This document shows, in pieces, positions 17,915-26,372 of a stretch of 64,000 nt of DNA (positions are counted from its first letter, which is position 1; every line of letters starts with the position of its first letter). The notes beneath the pieces were generated by a model. That model saw only the letters and a list, made by a program, of their open reading frames with translations. It was not told the DNA's origin and made no database searches. The stretch covers positions 62,001 to 126,000 of the forward strand of contig NZ_CP160631.1 in the NCBI RefSeq assembly GCF_040783975.1, in the 5' to 3' direction. Source of the stretch: Pantoea sp. Ep11b (GTDB lineage: Bacteria; Pseudomonadota; Gammaproteobacteria; Enterobacterales; Enterobacteriaceae). The position numbers and the translations under genes were made by a program.

Positions 17915-18395
17915 GCGTAAAAAGGGGATGGCCCAGGGGTTTAAAAAAGGATACGCAACGCTGCGTTTTCACATCACTGCCCTCCTCTGCTTTGCTGCCA
18001 TCAGCAGGGAGTATCAGAGCGTAGTCTGGATCGATGGGGATAAAGTAGCGGGGGGACAGAATCAAATCAGAGGTTCAGCGGCGACACGCATAAAAAAATA
18101 CCGCCCACATCAGTGACCGGCATTTTTTGTGCCTTATGTTATAAGGCGACAGCGTCCTGGCTTATTTGTGACTGTCACGAAAAAAGTCAATCGCATGTTA
18201 TTATAGTGCTGAAAATCGCATTTCCCTGGCGCCAGCGGATAAAACAGATTGCATGGCAACGCAATACGTCGGGCCAGCATAATAGTTACCGCTTCGGATA
18301 ACAGGGGGGATATTGGCTCTTGCGCCTCGCTTTTTATCGTGATAAGAAGCCTGCCAGATTGCTCATATTTAATTATTCGCGGAAACTGTTTATAT
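17915..18395. other. Gap after mrcA, rich in inverted repeats
   Basis: About 480 bp without a gene I can support. It is visibly more AT-rich than its neighbours. It contains GCCTTAT-GTT-ATAAGGC (18131-18147), the perfect palindrome GTGACTGTCAC (18168-18178), ATTGC-N8-GCAAT (18248-18265), and, on the minus strand, a hairpin at 18099-18122 followed by a run of seven T. Some of these could be operators for the acetyltransferase gene that follows, or the worn edge of an insertion. Confidence 0.5.
18092..18122 (-). terminator. Possible minus-strand terminator
   Basis: Read on the minus strand, TGCCG and CGGTA can pair (one G-T) around an imperfect inner stem, followed by TTTTTTTA. No minus-strand gene is known upstream of it, so it may be a remnant or may act on antisense transcription. 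Confidence 0.3.
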
Positions 18396-18806
18396 ATGGA
18401 AATTGAAATTGGCGATGTGCCGGACCAGAAGAGTGAAGAATATATTATTCAGCAACTCTGGCAGCATAATAGTGCTTTCGCTGACATCAACATGAAAACA
18501 TTGAATGTTATCCTGTATGACGATGAGAAAAATATTCAGGGTGGCCTGTTAGCGCACACCTGGTGCGGCACGCTGGATATCCACTATTTCTGGATAGCCG
18601 AGGCGCAGCGCATGCATGGCACAGGGCGTAAGATGATGCAGGCAGCGGAAGAAGAGGCGCGTAACCGACACTGTCATATGGCAGTGGTAGACACACTGAG
18701 TTTTCAGGCTCGCGGTTTCTACGAGAAATTAGGTTATCGCGTTTATGGCGAACAGGAAGGCTATGCAGAGCGCTACGCACGCTACTATCTGGCAAAACGA
18801 TTATAA
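18396..18806 (+). CDS. GNAT-family N-acetyltransferase, substrate unknown
   Basis: 136 residues from the Met at 18396 (MEIEIGDVPDQKSE). The acetyl-CoA-binding motif A appears as R72-M-H-G-T-G-R78, and motif B as FQARGFYEKLGY (102-113). The last third, with VYGEQEGYAERYARYYL, resembles small-molecule acetyltransferases of the aminoglycoside/YhhY-like type. The frame is open upstream but without family similarity; the ribosome-binding site (GGAA) is weak, so the start is only probable. It is 24 bp upstream of a LuxR-type regulator gene and may be co-transcribed with it. The substrate cannot be inferred. Confidence 0.82.
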   Translation: MEIEIGDVPDQKSEEYIIQQLWQHNSAFADINMKTLNVILYDDEKNIQGGLLAHTWCGTLDIHYFWIAEAQRMHGTGRKMMQAAEEEARNRHCHMAVVDTLSFQARGFYEKLGYRVYGEQEGYAERYARYYLAKRL

Positions 18807-18830
18807 CCTGAATGATTTCAGCGAGGTGCC

Positions 18831-19520
18831 ATGGATAGCCCCTACCGTAGTATCGATGAGTTTATTGCCCCATTCGCCACAACAATGGATCTGTTACCGA
18901 CCCCGTGGGGATTTAAGGATGCGGCTTCACAGCATCTTTATATGAATGAAGCGGCCAGAAAGTACACGGCGACGCCTGAAAATTATCGCTTAGAGGGTAA
19001 GAGGGACAATGAATTCCCTACCCCCTGGAGCGATTGTGCCGATCAATTCTGCGAGCACGATCAACAGGCTGAAGCGGCAAAAGGCAGCGTTGCCGTGATT
19101 GAAACACATTACTGGTACGGCAATAACTACCTCTCCCCTTTTATCAGCGAAAAATATCCGGTGTTCGACCACAATAAGCAGCTGCTGGGCTGTATCTGGA
19201 ATGCACGTCCGGTCGATAATCTCTCCGCGATGCGCTTTATCGATCAAAAGAAGGCGTCCGTTCTGACCACGCGGCTGGCGCATCCCCTGTTTACCTCCGC
19301 CGAACTGGATGTCATCTTCCTGCTGCTGCGGCGGTTCAATGCCAAAGAGATCGCGCGTATCTACAACCTGAGCGTAAAAACCATCAGCAACCGCATCACG
19401 ACGCTTTATCAGAAAGCCGGAGTCCATTCGCTTCAGCAATTTGAGAGCTACTGCTACGCGGAATCGCTGGAAAGTTATCTGCCAGAGCACTTTCTCGGCG
19501 CTGGCGTTATTTTTATTTAA
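18831..19520 (+). CDS. PAS-type sensor / LuxR-family transcriptional regulator
   Basis: 229 residues with GAGGTG just before the start. The N-terminal part (about 10-140) looks like a PAS-type sensory domain, with MDLLPTPWGFKDAASQ and FDHNKQLLGCIWNARPVDN reminiscent of PAS-containing enterobacterial LuxR proteins. The C-terminal part (about 150-210) is a GerE/LuxR helix-turn-helix, AKEIARIYNLSVKTISNRI at 171-189 being the recognition region. No response-regulator receiver or autoinducer-binding domain is apparent. Its position between an acetyltransferase and a permease, with gaps of 24 and 20 bp, suggests that it controls its own operon. The ligand is unknown. Confidence 0.85.
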   Translation: MDSPYRSIDEFIAPFATTMDLLPTPWGFKDAASQHLYMNEAARKYTATPENYRLEGKRDNEFPTPWSDCADQFCEHDQQAEAAKGSVAVIETHYWYGNNYLSPFISEKYPVFDHNKQLLGCIWNARPVDNLSAMRFIDQKKASVLTTRLAHPLFTSAELDVIFLLLRRFNAKEIARIYNLSVKTISNRITTLYQKAGVHSLQQFESYCYAESLESYLPEHFLGAGVIFI

Positions 19521-19540
19521 ATCGGTAAGGAAACCCTGCA

Positions 19541-20839
19541 GTGAGTAAATTTGACGATTACCCCCTGAGTCGCGTGCCTGAAAATAAACGACTTTCGCTG
19601 CTGAGCGTGGCGATTGTGCACATGGGTATGCTGACGGCGCTGGACCAGTTTATGCTCGGGGCCGTGCTGGGCAACGGTATGTCCACGGGTGAAGCTTTTA
19701 CCGCGATTACCCTGGCCAGCCTGCTGTTTGGTGTGCTGACGTTTGCGCTCGGCTATGCCGGAATGCGCGAAGGTCTGCCCGGTAGCCTGCTGGCACGCTG
19801 GTGCGGCTTTGGCCGTCACGGTTCGGTGCTGATTGGCCTGCTGGTGGCAATCAGCCTGCTGGGGTGGTTCGGCATCCAGAATGCGGTCTTCGCCCGGTCG
19901 CTGAGCTATGCGCTCGATGGCCGGCTCAGCTTCGCCGAAGCGGCAGCCCTGTCAGGGGGTGTCCTGACCCTGCTGGTGACCTTTGGTTTCCGGGCGCTGC
20001 GGTTTACCGCCCGCATTGCCGTACCACTCTTTATTGCACTGGTGGGCTGGATTTTCTGGCACGCCTTTCACGGTCAGGCTGGCCCTGTTGCTCAGCCAGC
20101 GGTAGCGGCTGATCCCATTACCGTGAGCGCCGCAATTACCATGGTGATTGGCGGCGCAATCCTGGCCAGCCTGATGACGCCCGATCTGACCCGTTTCTCA
20201 CGCAACGGAAAAGATGTGTTTGCCATTACGCTGCTGACTATTCTGGCGGGCGAATATGGGATCAATGGCCTGGCGATTCTGGTCGCCAGAGAGCTGCAGA
20301 CTGCCGACATTATTGCCATCATTACGCAGACCACCAGCACCCTGGGGTTGTTTGCGGTAGTCTTTTCAACCCTGCGCGTTAACGATCTGAATCTCTACTC
20401 CTCCACCCTGGGCATCAGCAATGCGATCGAGGGCGTGACGGGCTATAAGCCGCGCTATCAGGTGATTACGCTGCTGCTGGGGGTGCTCGGCACGCTCTGT
20501 TCTATTCTGGGGATCCTCGACCGGTTCGTCGATTTTCTGGAGCTGCTGGGTGTGGTCTTCCCGCCGGTTCTGGGGGTGATGATTATTGATTACTACGTGC
20601 TGAAAACCAGCCGTCAGACGCTTGCGCTGGGCCGCACGGAGAATGCCCTGCCGCCCGTCTCGGTGTCGATTGGCTGGCCGGCACTGATCGCCAGCCTCGC
20701 GGGTGCGGCCACCGGCCTGTTTATTGAGCGCGGCGTCCCGGTCTTCAACTCGTTAATCGTCGCCTGCCTGGCTTATCTGGTGGCGGCGCCTCTGTCCAGG
20801 CGGCTATCAGCGCGGCAGACAGGCGCGCTGACGGACTGA
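19541..20839 (+). CDS. NCS1-family nucleobase permease, CodB-like
   Basis: 432 residues starting at a GTG with AAGGAAA upstream. About twelve hydrophobic segments cover the length. The NCS1 (cytosine/purine/allantoin permease) character shows in LGYAGMREGLPGSLLARWCGFGRHGS near residues 75-100, LGWFGIQNAVFA, TPDLTRFSRNGKD and VFPPVLGVMIIDYYV. It resembles CodB more than the other E. coli members but is clearly divergent, so cytosine is only one possible substrate. Last gene of the three-gene group. A cytosine deaminase gene sits about 19 kb away at the left edge, which may or may not be related. Confidence 0.85.
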   Translation: MSKFDDYPLSRVPENKRLSLLSVAIVHMGMLTALDQFMLGAVLGNGMSTGEAFTAITLASLLFGVLTFALGYAGMREGLPGSLLARWCGFGRHGSVLIGLLVAISLLGWFGIQNAVFARSLSYALDGRLSFAEAAALSGGVLTLLVTFGFRALRFTARIAVPLFIALVGWIFWHAFHGQAGPVAQPAVAADPITVSAAITMVIGGAILASLMTPDLTRFSRNGKDVFAITLLTILAGEYGINGLAILVARELQTADIIAIITQTTSTLGLFAVVFSTLRVNDLNLYSSTLGISNAIEGVTGYKPRYQVITLLLGVLGTLCSILGILDRFVDFLELLGVVFPPVLGVMIIDYYVLKTSRQTLALGRTENALPPVSVSIGWPALIASLAGAATGLFIERGVPVFNSLIVACLAYLVAAPLSRRLSARQTGALTD

Positions 20840-20855
20840 TTACGCTCCTTCTCTG

Positions 20856-20884
20856 CTGATTGCGCCGCTGGCTGGCGCAATCAG
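20856..20884. terminator. Hairpin between the permease gene and nudE
   Basis: A perfect 11-bp stem CTGATTGCGCC/GGCGCAATCAG with a 7-base loop lies between two convergent genes and overlaps the nudE stop codon. Neither side has a T tract, so it is either a weak bidirectional terminator or a 3'-end stabilising hairpin. Confidence 0.5.
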
Positions 20885-21444
20885 TAGCTCAGCCGTCCCT
20901 GTCTGACCAGCCATTCACGGGCCATAAACAGCGCACTGACGTTGCGCGCCTCGCGGAAGTCGGGCTCTGCCAGCAGCGACATCATATCGCTCAGCGGCCA
21001 GCGATGAACAATCAGCGGCTCCGGCTCATCCCCTTCCAGCCTTTCGGCGTAGAGCCCTTCCGCTACCACAATATTCATTTTGCTGGAGAAATAGGAGGGG
21101 GCCAGCGTGAGTTTGCCCAGCGTCGTCAGCGCGTTTGCGCCAAAACCGACCTCTTCCTTCAGTTCACGCACCGCGGCCTCGTTGACGGTTTCCCCGGCGT
21201 CGATCAGCCCTTTCGGAAAGCCGAGCTCATAAGTTTCCAGTCCGACAGCATATTCCTGAATCAGGATCAGATGATCATCGATAATCGGTACAATCATCAC
21301 AGCTTCCCGTTCTGAGGGCTTCATGCGCTCATAAACGCGACGTGCGCCATTACTGAAGGCCAGGTCGACCGATTCAATCGTGAATAACCGCGAACGCGCC
21401 ACGGCAGTGATATTGAGGATGTCAGGTTTTTTTGGAATTTTCAT
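20881..21444 (-). CDS. nudE: ADP compounds hydrolase NudE (Nudix)
   Basis: 187 residues from the Met at 21444, against 186 in E. coli NudE. It hydrolyses ADP-ribose, NADH, Ap3A and related nucleotides. The Nudix box is GLIDAGETVNEAAVRELKEEVGF, preceded by YELGFPK. Alignment begins at MKIPKKPDILN, so the 21 upstream in-frame codons were not taken. GAGG lies just upstream. In E. coli nudE is adjacent to mrcA; here three genes separate them. Confidence 0.95.
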   Translation of the reverse strand: MKIPKKPDILNITAVARSRLFTIESVDLAFSNGARRVYERMKPSEREAVMIVPIIDDHLILIQEYAVGLETYELGFPKGLIDAGETVNEAAVRELKEEVGFGANALTTLGKLTLAPSYFSSKMNIVVAEGLYAERLEGDEPEPLIVHRWPLSDMMSLLAEPDFREARNVSALFMAREWLVRQGRLSY

Positions 21445-21835
21445 ATCAGCCTCAAAGTAATCTGCGCCTCCTGGCGGGAGCAAATTAGCATACCTAACCA
21501 CAGACAATTGTGCGACAGTCAGACAAGAACGTTATCGTTGCATAGATTCTGACGATTGAATAACAGCCTTTAGTTACCAGTTAAGACTAAATTTGCATTA
21601 GTCAATATGCTGCGATAAGTTTCAGATAATACCGATATTTAATCCAGTCTGGGCCGGTTACCATTCGGACAAGGCATGGTTTAACAAATGCTAATCAGAT
21701 ATACGCTGGCACTATTTCATCAGATGCCTGATACCCTGGGGTTATATAATCTTCCGCTGTGCCGCGCTGACCGTGCGCACGACCGGAAGCGTAAGTTAAA
21801 AGTGAAGGCAGCATTTTGGCTGAGTTGAGCAGAGC
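21445..21835. other. Divergent region between nudE and igaA
   Basis: This 391-bp stretch contains the promoters of nudE and igaA. A GATAAT hexamer at 21625-21630 could be a -10 element toward igaA, but no matching -35 was found. No gene, repeat or clear operator was seen. Confidence 0.5.
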
Positions 21836-23971
21836 ATGAGCACAATCTTTATGATCCTGGCCATAGTGCTGACCTGTTCAATCCTGGCAGGTATTGGGTT
21901 CTGGTACGCGATGCGGCATCGCCCGCCCCTGGCGAAACCACTGCCATTTATCAGCCCGCCCTGTCGTAAACTCTCTGCTCAGGAGCGGGAGGCCGTCGAC
22001 AAGTATGTCGCCGCGCTGGAAAAGCAGTCCCGCACTACGGTAACCACCGATAAACGCAGGGCATCTGAACGTCTGGCGCTGACCGCACAGAGCAATAACG
22101 TCTATCCGGTTACCCGGGCGATCACCCGCTACGGCCTGTCAACGGACGACCCCCACAAATGGCGCTACTACCTGGATGAAGTCGAAGTTCATCTGCCGCC
22201 GCTGTGGGAGCAGTACATCACCGACGAAAACTACGTTGAGTTAATCCGCACCCAATCCATTCCGCTGGTGATCTCGCTGAACGGCCATTCGCTGGCCGAT
22301 TACGCCGTGGATCAGCAGTCGCTGCCGACGCTGATGCGTCCGATGTCGACCAACGCCTCTATCCGCAAAGCAGAAACGGAAAATATTGAGCTGCTGAAGG
22401 TGCGCAAAGAGACGCCGGAAGAGTATCGACTGTCACGCCCTGACGGCACCCGTGAAGCGGTGATGATCTCCCTGGCCTTTCTCCTGTTCTTCTTCAGCCT
22501 GTTAGTGCCCGCCTCCCTGATGATCTGGCTGGTGCTGACCGGTGCCCTGATGATTGCGGCCAGCCTGTGGCTGCTCTATCGCATTCCCGGCGAGCGCGGC
22601 CTGCGCGATATCCACTGTCTGCGCGGTGCGCCGAAACGCTGGGGCCTGTTCAGCGAGTCGAACCAGGAGCAGAGCAACATTACCCTGGGGATTATCGACC
22701 TCGCCTATCCGCCGCACTGGCAGCCTTACGTGGCGCACGATCTCGGTCAGATCACCGATGTGGAGATCTACCTCAATCGTCAGGTAGTGCGTCAGGGCCG
22801 CTTTCTGTCACTGCAGGATGAAGTGAAAAACTTCCCGATTCAGCGCTGGCGGAAAAATGTAGTGCTGGCCTGCGGTTCACTGATGGTGCTGACCCTGCTG
22901 GTCACCTGGATCCCGCTCGGGATGCCGGTGAAGCTCAGCCTGGCCTGGGCCAGAGGCACAGACAGCCTGGAAGTCAGCAGCGTCGATAAACTCAGCGGTG
23001 TGGCGCTGAACATTGGCGACAGCCTTAAAGTCAGCGGCACCGGGATGTGTTCGGTACCGGATAACTATCAGAGCAACCGCAGTTACGCCTATATGCCCTT
23101 TGACTGCTCTGCAGTCTACTGGAACAACGCTACGCCGCTGCCGCAGCCTCAGTCGGACATTATCGACAAAGCCTCGGCGCTGCTGGATACCACGACAAAG
23201 CAGCTGCATCCGGAAACTAATACCGATCCCAAACTGAACCCGCAACTGGCCTCGGCGATTCAGAAGTCCGGGATGATCCTGCTGGACGATTTCTCCGATC
23301 TGGTGATGAAGACCCAGGACCTCTGTAATCAGCCGCAGGATTGCCTGCGCCTGAAGAATGCGCTGGTGAATCTGGGTAATGCCAAAGACTGGGAGGCGCT
23401 GATGCGCCGGGCGGACTCCGGCCAGCTCAACGGCATGAATGTGCTGCTGCGTCCGGTCAGCGCAGAAGCGCTGGAAAACCTGGTGAATACCGCCACCTCG
23501 ACCTTCTTTTTCCGCGAAACCCGCCGGGCGGCAGAGAATCTTAACAGCCCGCCGCCGGGTGGCTTCCTGATCGTCAGCGACGAAGGCCGTCAGCTGGTGA
23601 ATCAGCCTCAGCCAACCGTATCGCTGTTCGACCTCGATCCCCCTTCTCAGTGGCGCGAGCTGCAACGGCTCTCCGCCATGCTGCTGCACACGCCTTTCAG
23701 CGCCAGCGGCATTATCACCAGCATCTCCACCGATGCCAACGGAACACGGCATATCGCGCTGCACAACGAGCCGGATGCCATGGCGCAGTGGCGCTACCTG
23801 GGCACCGTGTTGCTGCTGCTGGTGCTGATGATCTGCGGTGTGTTCAACGGCGTGCTGGCGCTGCGTCGTATGCACCGCAACCGTCAGCGCATGATCGATA
23901 TCCAGCAATATTACGATAAGTGCTTCAACCACAACCTCGGGACTTTACAGGGCGTGCGCTCGATATTCTGA
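21836..23971 (+). CDS. igaA: Rcs phosphorelay repressor IgaA (YrfF)
   Basis: 711 residues, matching the length of Salmonella/E. coli IgaA (about 710). An inner-membrane protein that restrains the Rcs envelope-stress phosphorelay. Membrane segments are visible at the N-terminus (about 2-24), as a double span near 208-248 (FLLFFFSLLVPASLMIWLVL and following), near 345-363 (NVVLACGSLMVLTLLVTWIPLG), and near the C-terminus (about 656-677). The large segment between the third and last (about 365-655), with paired cysteines, is the periplasmic domain. Upstream of yrfG-hslR-hslO, in the E. coli order. Essential in many enterobacteria unless rcs is inactive. Confidence 0.95.
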   Translation: MSTIFMILAIVLTCSILAGIGFWYAMRHRPPLAKPLPFISPPCRKLSAQEREAVDKYVAALEKQSRTTVTTDKRRASERLALTAQSNNVYPVTRAITRYGLSTDDPHKWRYYLDEVEVHLPPLWEQYITDENYVELIRTQSIPLVISLNGHSLADYAVDQQSLPTLMRPMSTNASIRKAETENIELLKVRKETPEEYRLSRPDGTREAVMISLAFLLFFFSLLVPASLMIWLVLTGALMIAASLWLLYRIPGERGLRDIHCLRGAPKRWGLFSESNQEQSNITLGIIDLAYPPHWQPYVAHDLGQITDVEIYLNRQVVRQGRFLSLQDEVKNFPIQRWRKNVVLACGSLMVLTLLVTWIPLGMPVKLSLAWARGTDSLEVSSVDKLSGVALNIGDSLKVSGTGMCSVPDNYQSNRSYAYMPFDCSAVYWNNATPLPQPQSDIIDKASALLDTTTKQLHPETNTDPKLNPQLASAIQKSGMILLDDFSDLVMKTQDLCNQPQDCLRLKNALVNLGNAKDWEALMRRADSGQLNGMNVLLRPVSAEALENLVNTATSTFFFRETRRAAENLNSPPPGGFLIVSDEGRQLVNQPQPTVSLFDLDPPSQWRELQRLSAMLLHTPFSASGIITSISTDANGTRHIALHNEPDAMAQWRYLGTVLLLLVLMICGVFNGVLALRRMHRNRQRMIDIQQYYDKCFNHNLGTLQGVRSIF

Positions 23972-24028
23972 GCCCTGCCCTTCTGTGCTACCCTGTCGCC
24001 CGGTTTTTTTTCAGGGTGAGACCCCGCA

Positions 24029-24676
24029 ATGCTTAACTGGTCTGAGATTGATACCGTGCTGCTCGACATGGACGGCACGCTGCTGGATCTGGCGTTTGAC
24101 CGTCACTTCTGGCTGGAGCATGTGCCTGAACAGCTCAGCCAGCAGCGCGGCATCGCCCGGGCAGAAGCCGATGCGATCATCGCGGAAAAGTATCAGGCCG
24201 TCGCCCATACGCTAAACTGGTATTGTCTCGATTACTGGGCCGGGGCGCTGGCGCTGGACATCCGCGCCATGACCTGGGCGATGCGCAGCCGGATTGCGCT
24301 GCGTGACGATACGCTGCCTTTTTTACAGGCACTGCGGCGCATGGGTAAGCGCACCATCCTGCTGACCAATGCGCATCCTTACAATCTTGACGTCAAACTG
24401 GCGCAGACAGGTTTAGCGCCGCACCTTGATTTATTACTTTCCACCCATACCTTTGGGTATCCGAAAGAAGACCAGCGCTTATGGCAGGCGGTACAACAGC
24501 ACACCGGCTTTTCTGCGCCGCGCACGCTGTTTATCGATGATAGCGAAGTGATTCTGGATGCTGCGGCGTTATGGGGCATCGGCGGGTGCTTAGGCGTAAA
24601 AAACCCCGATTCGGGTCGTCCTGAGCAAATCTTTCAGCGTCACCGCGCCACCGGCGATTACCGGACGCTGATCTGA
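24029..24676 (+). CDS. yrfG: GMP/IMP nucleotidase YrfG (HAD family)
   Basis: 215 residues, against 222 in E. coli. HAD phosphatase with DMDGTLLDL (nucleophile Asp at 13), TNAHP (motif II) and FIDDSEVILDAA (motif IV). The E. coli enzyme dephosphorylates GMP and IMP. The gene sits 57 bp after igaA and 13 bp before hslR, so igaA-yrfG-hslR-hslO may be one transcript. Family assignment is firm; the substrate is by homology. Confidence 0.93.
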   Translation: MLNWSEIDTVLLDMDGTLLDLAFDRHFWLEHVPEQLSQQRGIARAEADAIIAEKYQAVAHTLNWYCLDYWAGALALDIRAMTWAMRSRIALRDDTLPFLQALRRMGKRTILLTNAHPYNLDVKLAQTGLAPHLDLLLSTHTFGYPKEDQRLWQAVQQHTGFSAPRTLFIDDSEVILDAAALWGIGGCLGVKNPDSGRPEQIFQRHRATGDYRTLI

Positions 24677-24689
24677 GTCAGGAGCAGCA

Positions 24690-25091
24690 ATGAAAGAGAA
24701 AAGCAGCGAAGAGGTACGCCTCGACAAATGGCTGTGGGCCGCGCGCTTCTACAAAACCCGGGCGATTGCGCGGGAGATGATTGAAGGCGGCAAAGTGCAT
24801 TACAACGGTCAGCGCAGCAAACCCAGCAAAGTGGTGGAGCTGAATGCAGAGCTGACGCTGCGTCAGGGCAACGACGAACGCACGGTGATCGTGGCAGAAG
24901 TCAGCACTCAGCGCCGTCCTGCCAGCGAAGCTCAGCTGCTCTATCGGGAAACCGAGGCCAGCATCGAAAAACGCGAAAAAGTGGCGCAGGCGCGCAAGCT
25001 CAATGCGCTGACTATGCCCCATCCCGATCGGCGACCTGATAAAAAAGAGCGTCGCGATTTGATGAAATTTAAATTATCGGGTGATGAATAA
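24690..25091 (+). CDS. hslR: Heat-shock protein 15, ribosome-associated (S4 domain)
   Basis: 133 residues, as in E. coli Hsp15. The N-terminal S4 RNA-binding domain ([23 protein letters not shown]) occupies about residues 9-70, with a basic tail ending in [16 protein letters not shown]. Hsp15 rescues stalled 50S subunits that carry nascent chains. Ribosome-binding site AGGAGC is upstream of the start. It precedes hslO by 49 bp. Confidence 0.96.
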   Translation: MKEKSSEEVRLDKWLWAARFYKTRAIAREMIEGGKVHYNGQRSKPSKVVELNAELTLRQGNDERTVIVAEVSTQRRPASEAQLLYRETEASIEKREKVAQARKLNALTMPHPDRRPDKKERRDLMKFKLSGDE

Positions 25092-25140
25092 CGTCGTCTT
25101 CGCTGACGCGCCATCACCCCGTTCCAGTGAGAGAAAAAAT

Positions 25141-26007
25141 ATGTCAGTCCAGGATCAACTGCACCGTTATCTGTTTGAAAATGCCGCTGTGCGCGGCGAG
25201 CTGGTGAACGTCTCTGACACCTGGCGTGAAACCGTGAAGAACCATGACTACCCGGCTCCGGTGAAAACCCTGCTGGGTGAGATGCTGGTCGCCACCAGTC
25301 TGCTGACCGCCACGCTGAAGTTCGATGGCGAAATCACCGTGCAGCTGCAGGGCGATGGCCCGCTGTCGCTGGCGGTCATTAACGGCAACAACAATCAGGA
25401 GCTGCGCGGCGTCGCGCGTCTCAAAGGCGACATTCCCGCTGACAGTACCCTGAAAAGCATGGTCGGCAATGGTTATCTGGTGATCACCATTACCCCGGAA
25501 AAGGGTGAGCGTTATCAGGGCGTGGTCGGTCTGGAAGGGGATACCCTGGCGGCGTGCCTGGAAGATTACTTCATGCGCTCAGAGCAGCTGCCGACGCGTC
25601 TGTTTATCCGCACCAGCGACAAAGGCGCGGCCGGGATCCTGCTGCAGGTACTGCCTGCGCAGGATACGGAAAAAGAGGCGTTTGAGCATCTGGCCACGCT
25701 GACCGAAACCATCAAAACGGAAGAGCTGATCGACCTGCCCGCCAATGAAACGCTCTGGCGTCTCTACCACCAGGAGGAGGTCACGCTCTACGATCCGCAG
25801 CCGGTGATCTACAAATGCACCTGTTCACGCGAACGCTGTGGCGAAGTGCTGACCACGCTGCCGCAGGAAGAGGTGGATGAGATTATTGCGGAAGATGGCA
25901 AAATCGAAATGCACTGTGACTACTGCGGTTCAGACTATGTGTTTGACGCGGTCGATATTGCCGCTATCCGCAGCCACTCGCACGAAAACAGCGACCGACT
26001 ACACTGA
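25141..26007 (+). CDS. hslO: Redox-regulated chaperone Hsp33
   Basis: 288 residues from the ATG at 25141; E. coli Hsp33 is 292. A holdase chaperone switched on by oxidation. The C-terminal zinc switch is intact, with CTC (CxC, in KCTCSRERC) and CDYC (CxxC). The in-frame Met at 25081 overlaps the end of hslR and lacks similarity, whereas [19 protein letters not shown] aligns with the E. coli start and has GAGAG upstream. Followed by a terminator. In E. coli yhgE lies between hslO and pckA; it is missing here. Confidence 0.97.
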   Translation: MSVQDQLHRYLFENAAVRGELVNVSDTWRETVKNHDYPAPVKTLLGEMLVATSLLTATLKFDGEITVQLQGDGPLSLAVINGNNNQELRGVARLKGDIPADSTLKSMVGNGYLVITITPEKGERYQGVVGLEGDTLAACLEDYFMRSEQLPTRLFIRTSDKGAAGILLQVLPAQDTEKEAFEHLATLTETIKTEELIDLPANETLWRLYHQEEVTLYDPQPVIYKCTCSRERCGEVLTTLPQEEVDEIIAEDGKIEMHCDYCGSDYVFDAVDIAAIRSHSHENSDRLH

Positions 26008-26013
26008 TTTTCC

Positions 26014-26036
26014 GGGCGGCCTCTGCCGCCCCTTTT
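26014..26036 (+). terminator. Terminator of hslO
   Basis: A 7-bp stem GGGCGGC/GCCGCCC with loop CTCT, followed by CTTTTC, starts 7 bp after the hslO stop. Confidence 0.85.
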
Positions 26037-26372
26037 CTCCCGCCCCGCTATCCCCATAATTTTTCAGACAAATTATCTTTTTTTACTTTCATAACATCTT
26101 TTAAACGTTCGAAACATGGCCTTAACGCGCCCTGAGTCGCATTTTTGGATCACTGCCCTTTTTCCCGAAACGCAGAAGAGTAAACTGCGCGCGATCGTGC
26201 AAACGCCCGGAAGCCCGGGGCCGATGCCTGAACAGCCCGGCTCACATTGCAGCGTTCCGCAACGATATGCCGGGGTGCGTCAGTCATCGGTCATATCCGA
26301 TGCAACAGCTGGCGGCACGATCCCAACCTATCTCTGCTGTGCAGAACAGACACCGATTTAAGGAGCAGTAAA
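26037..26372 (+). other. Upstream region of pckA
   Basis: About 335 bp without a gene that I can support; it must carry the pckA promoter and leader. The first part is AT-rich (26055-26105). A stem-loop CATCGG-TCATAT-CCGATG lies at 26285-26302, about 70 bp before the start codon. No convincing CRP or Cra site was found by eye. Confidence 0.5.

Noticed and set aside
17913..18116. Small plus-strand frame (67 codons) after mrcA
   Set aside because: It begins inside the mrcA terminator region, lacks a ribosome-binding site and resembles nothing known to me.
18168..18178. GTGACTGTCAC as a CRP site
   Set aside because: The half-sites are in the right orientation but the spacer is 1-3 bases, not the 6 required by CRP.
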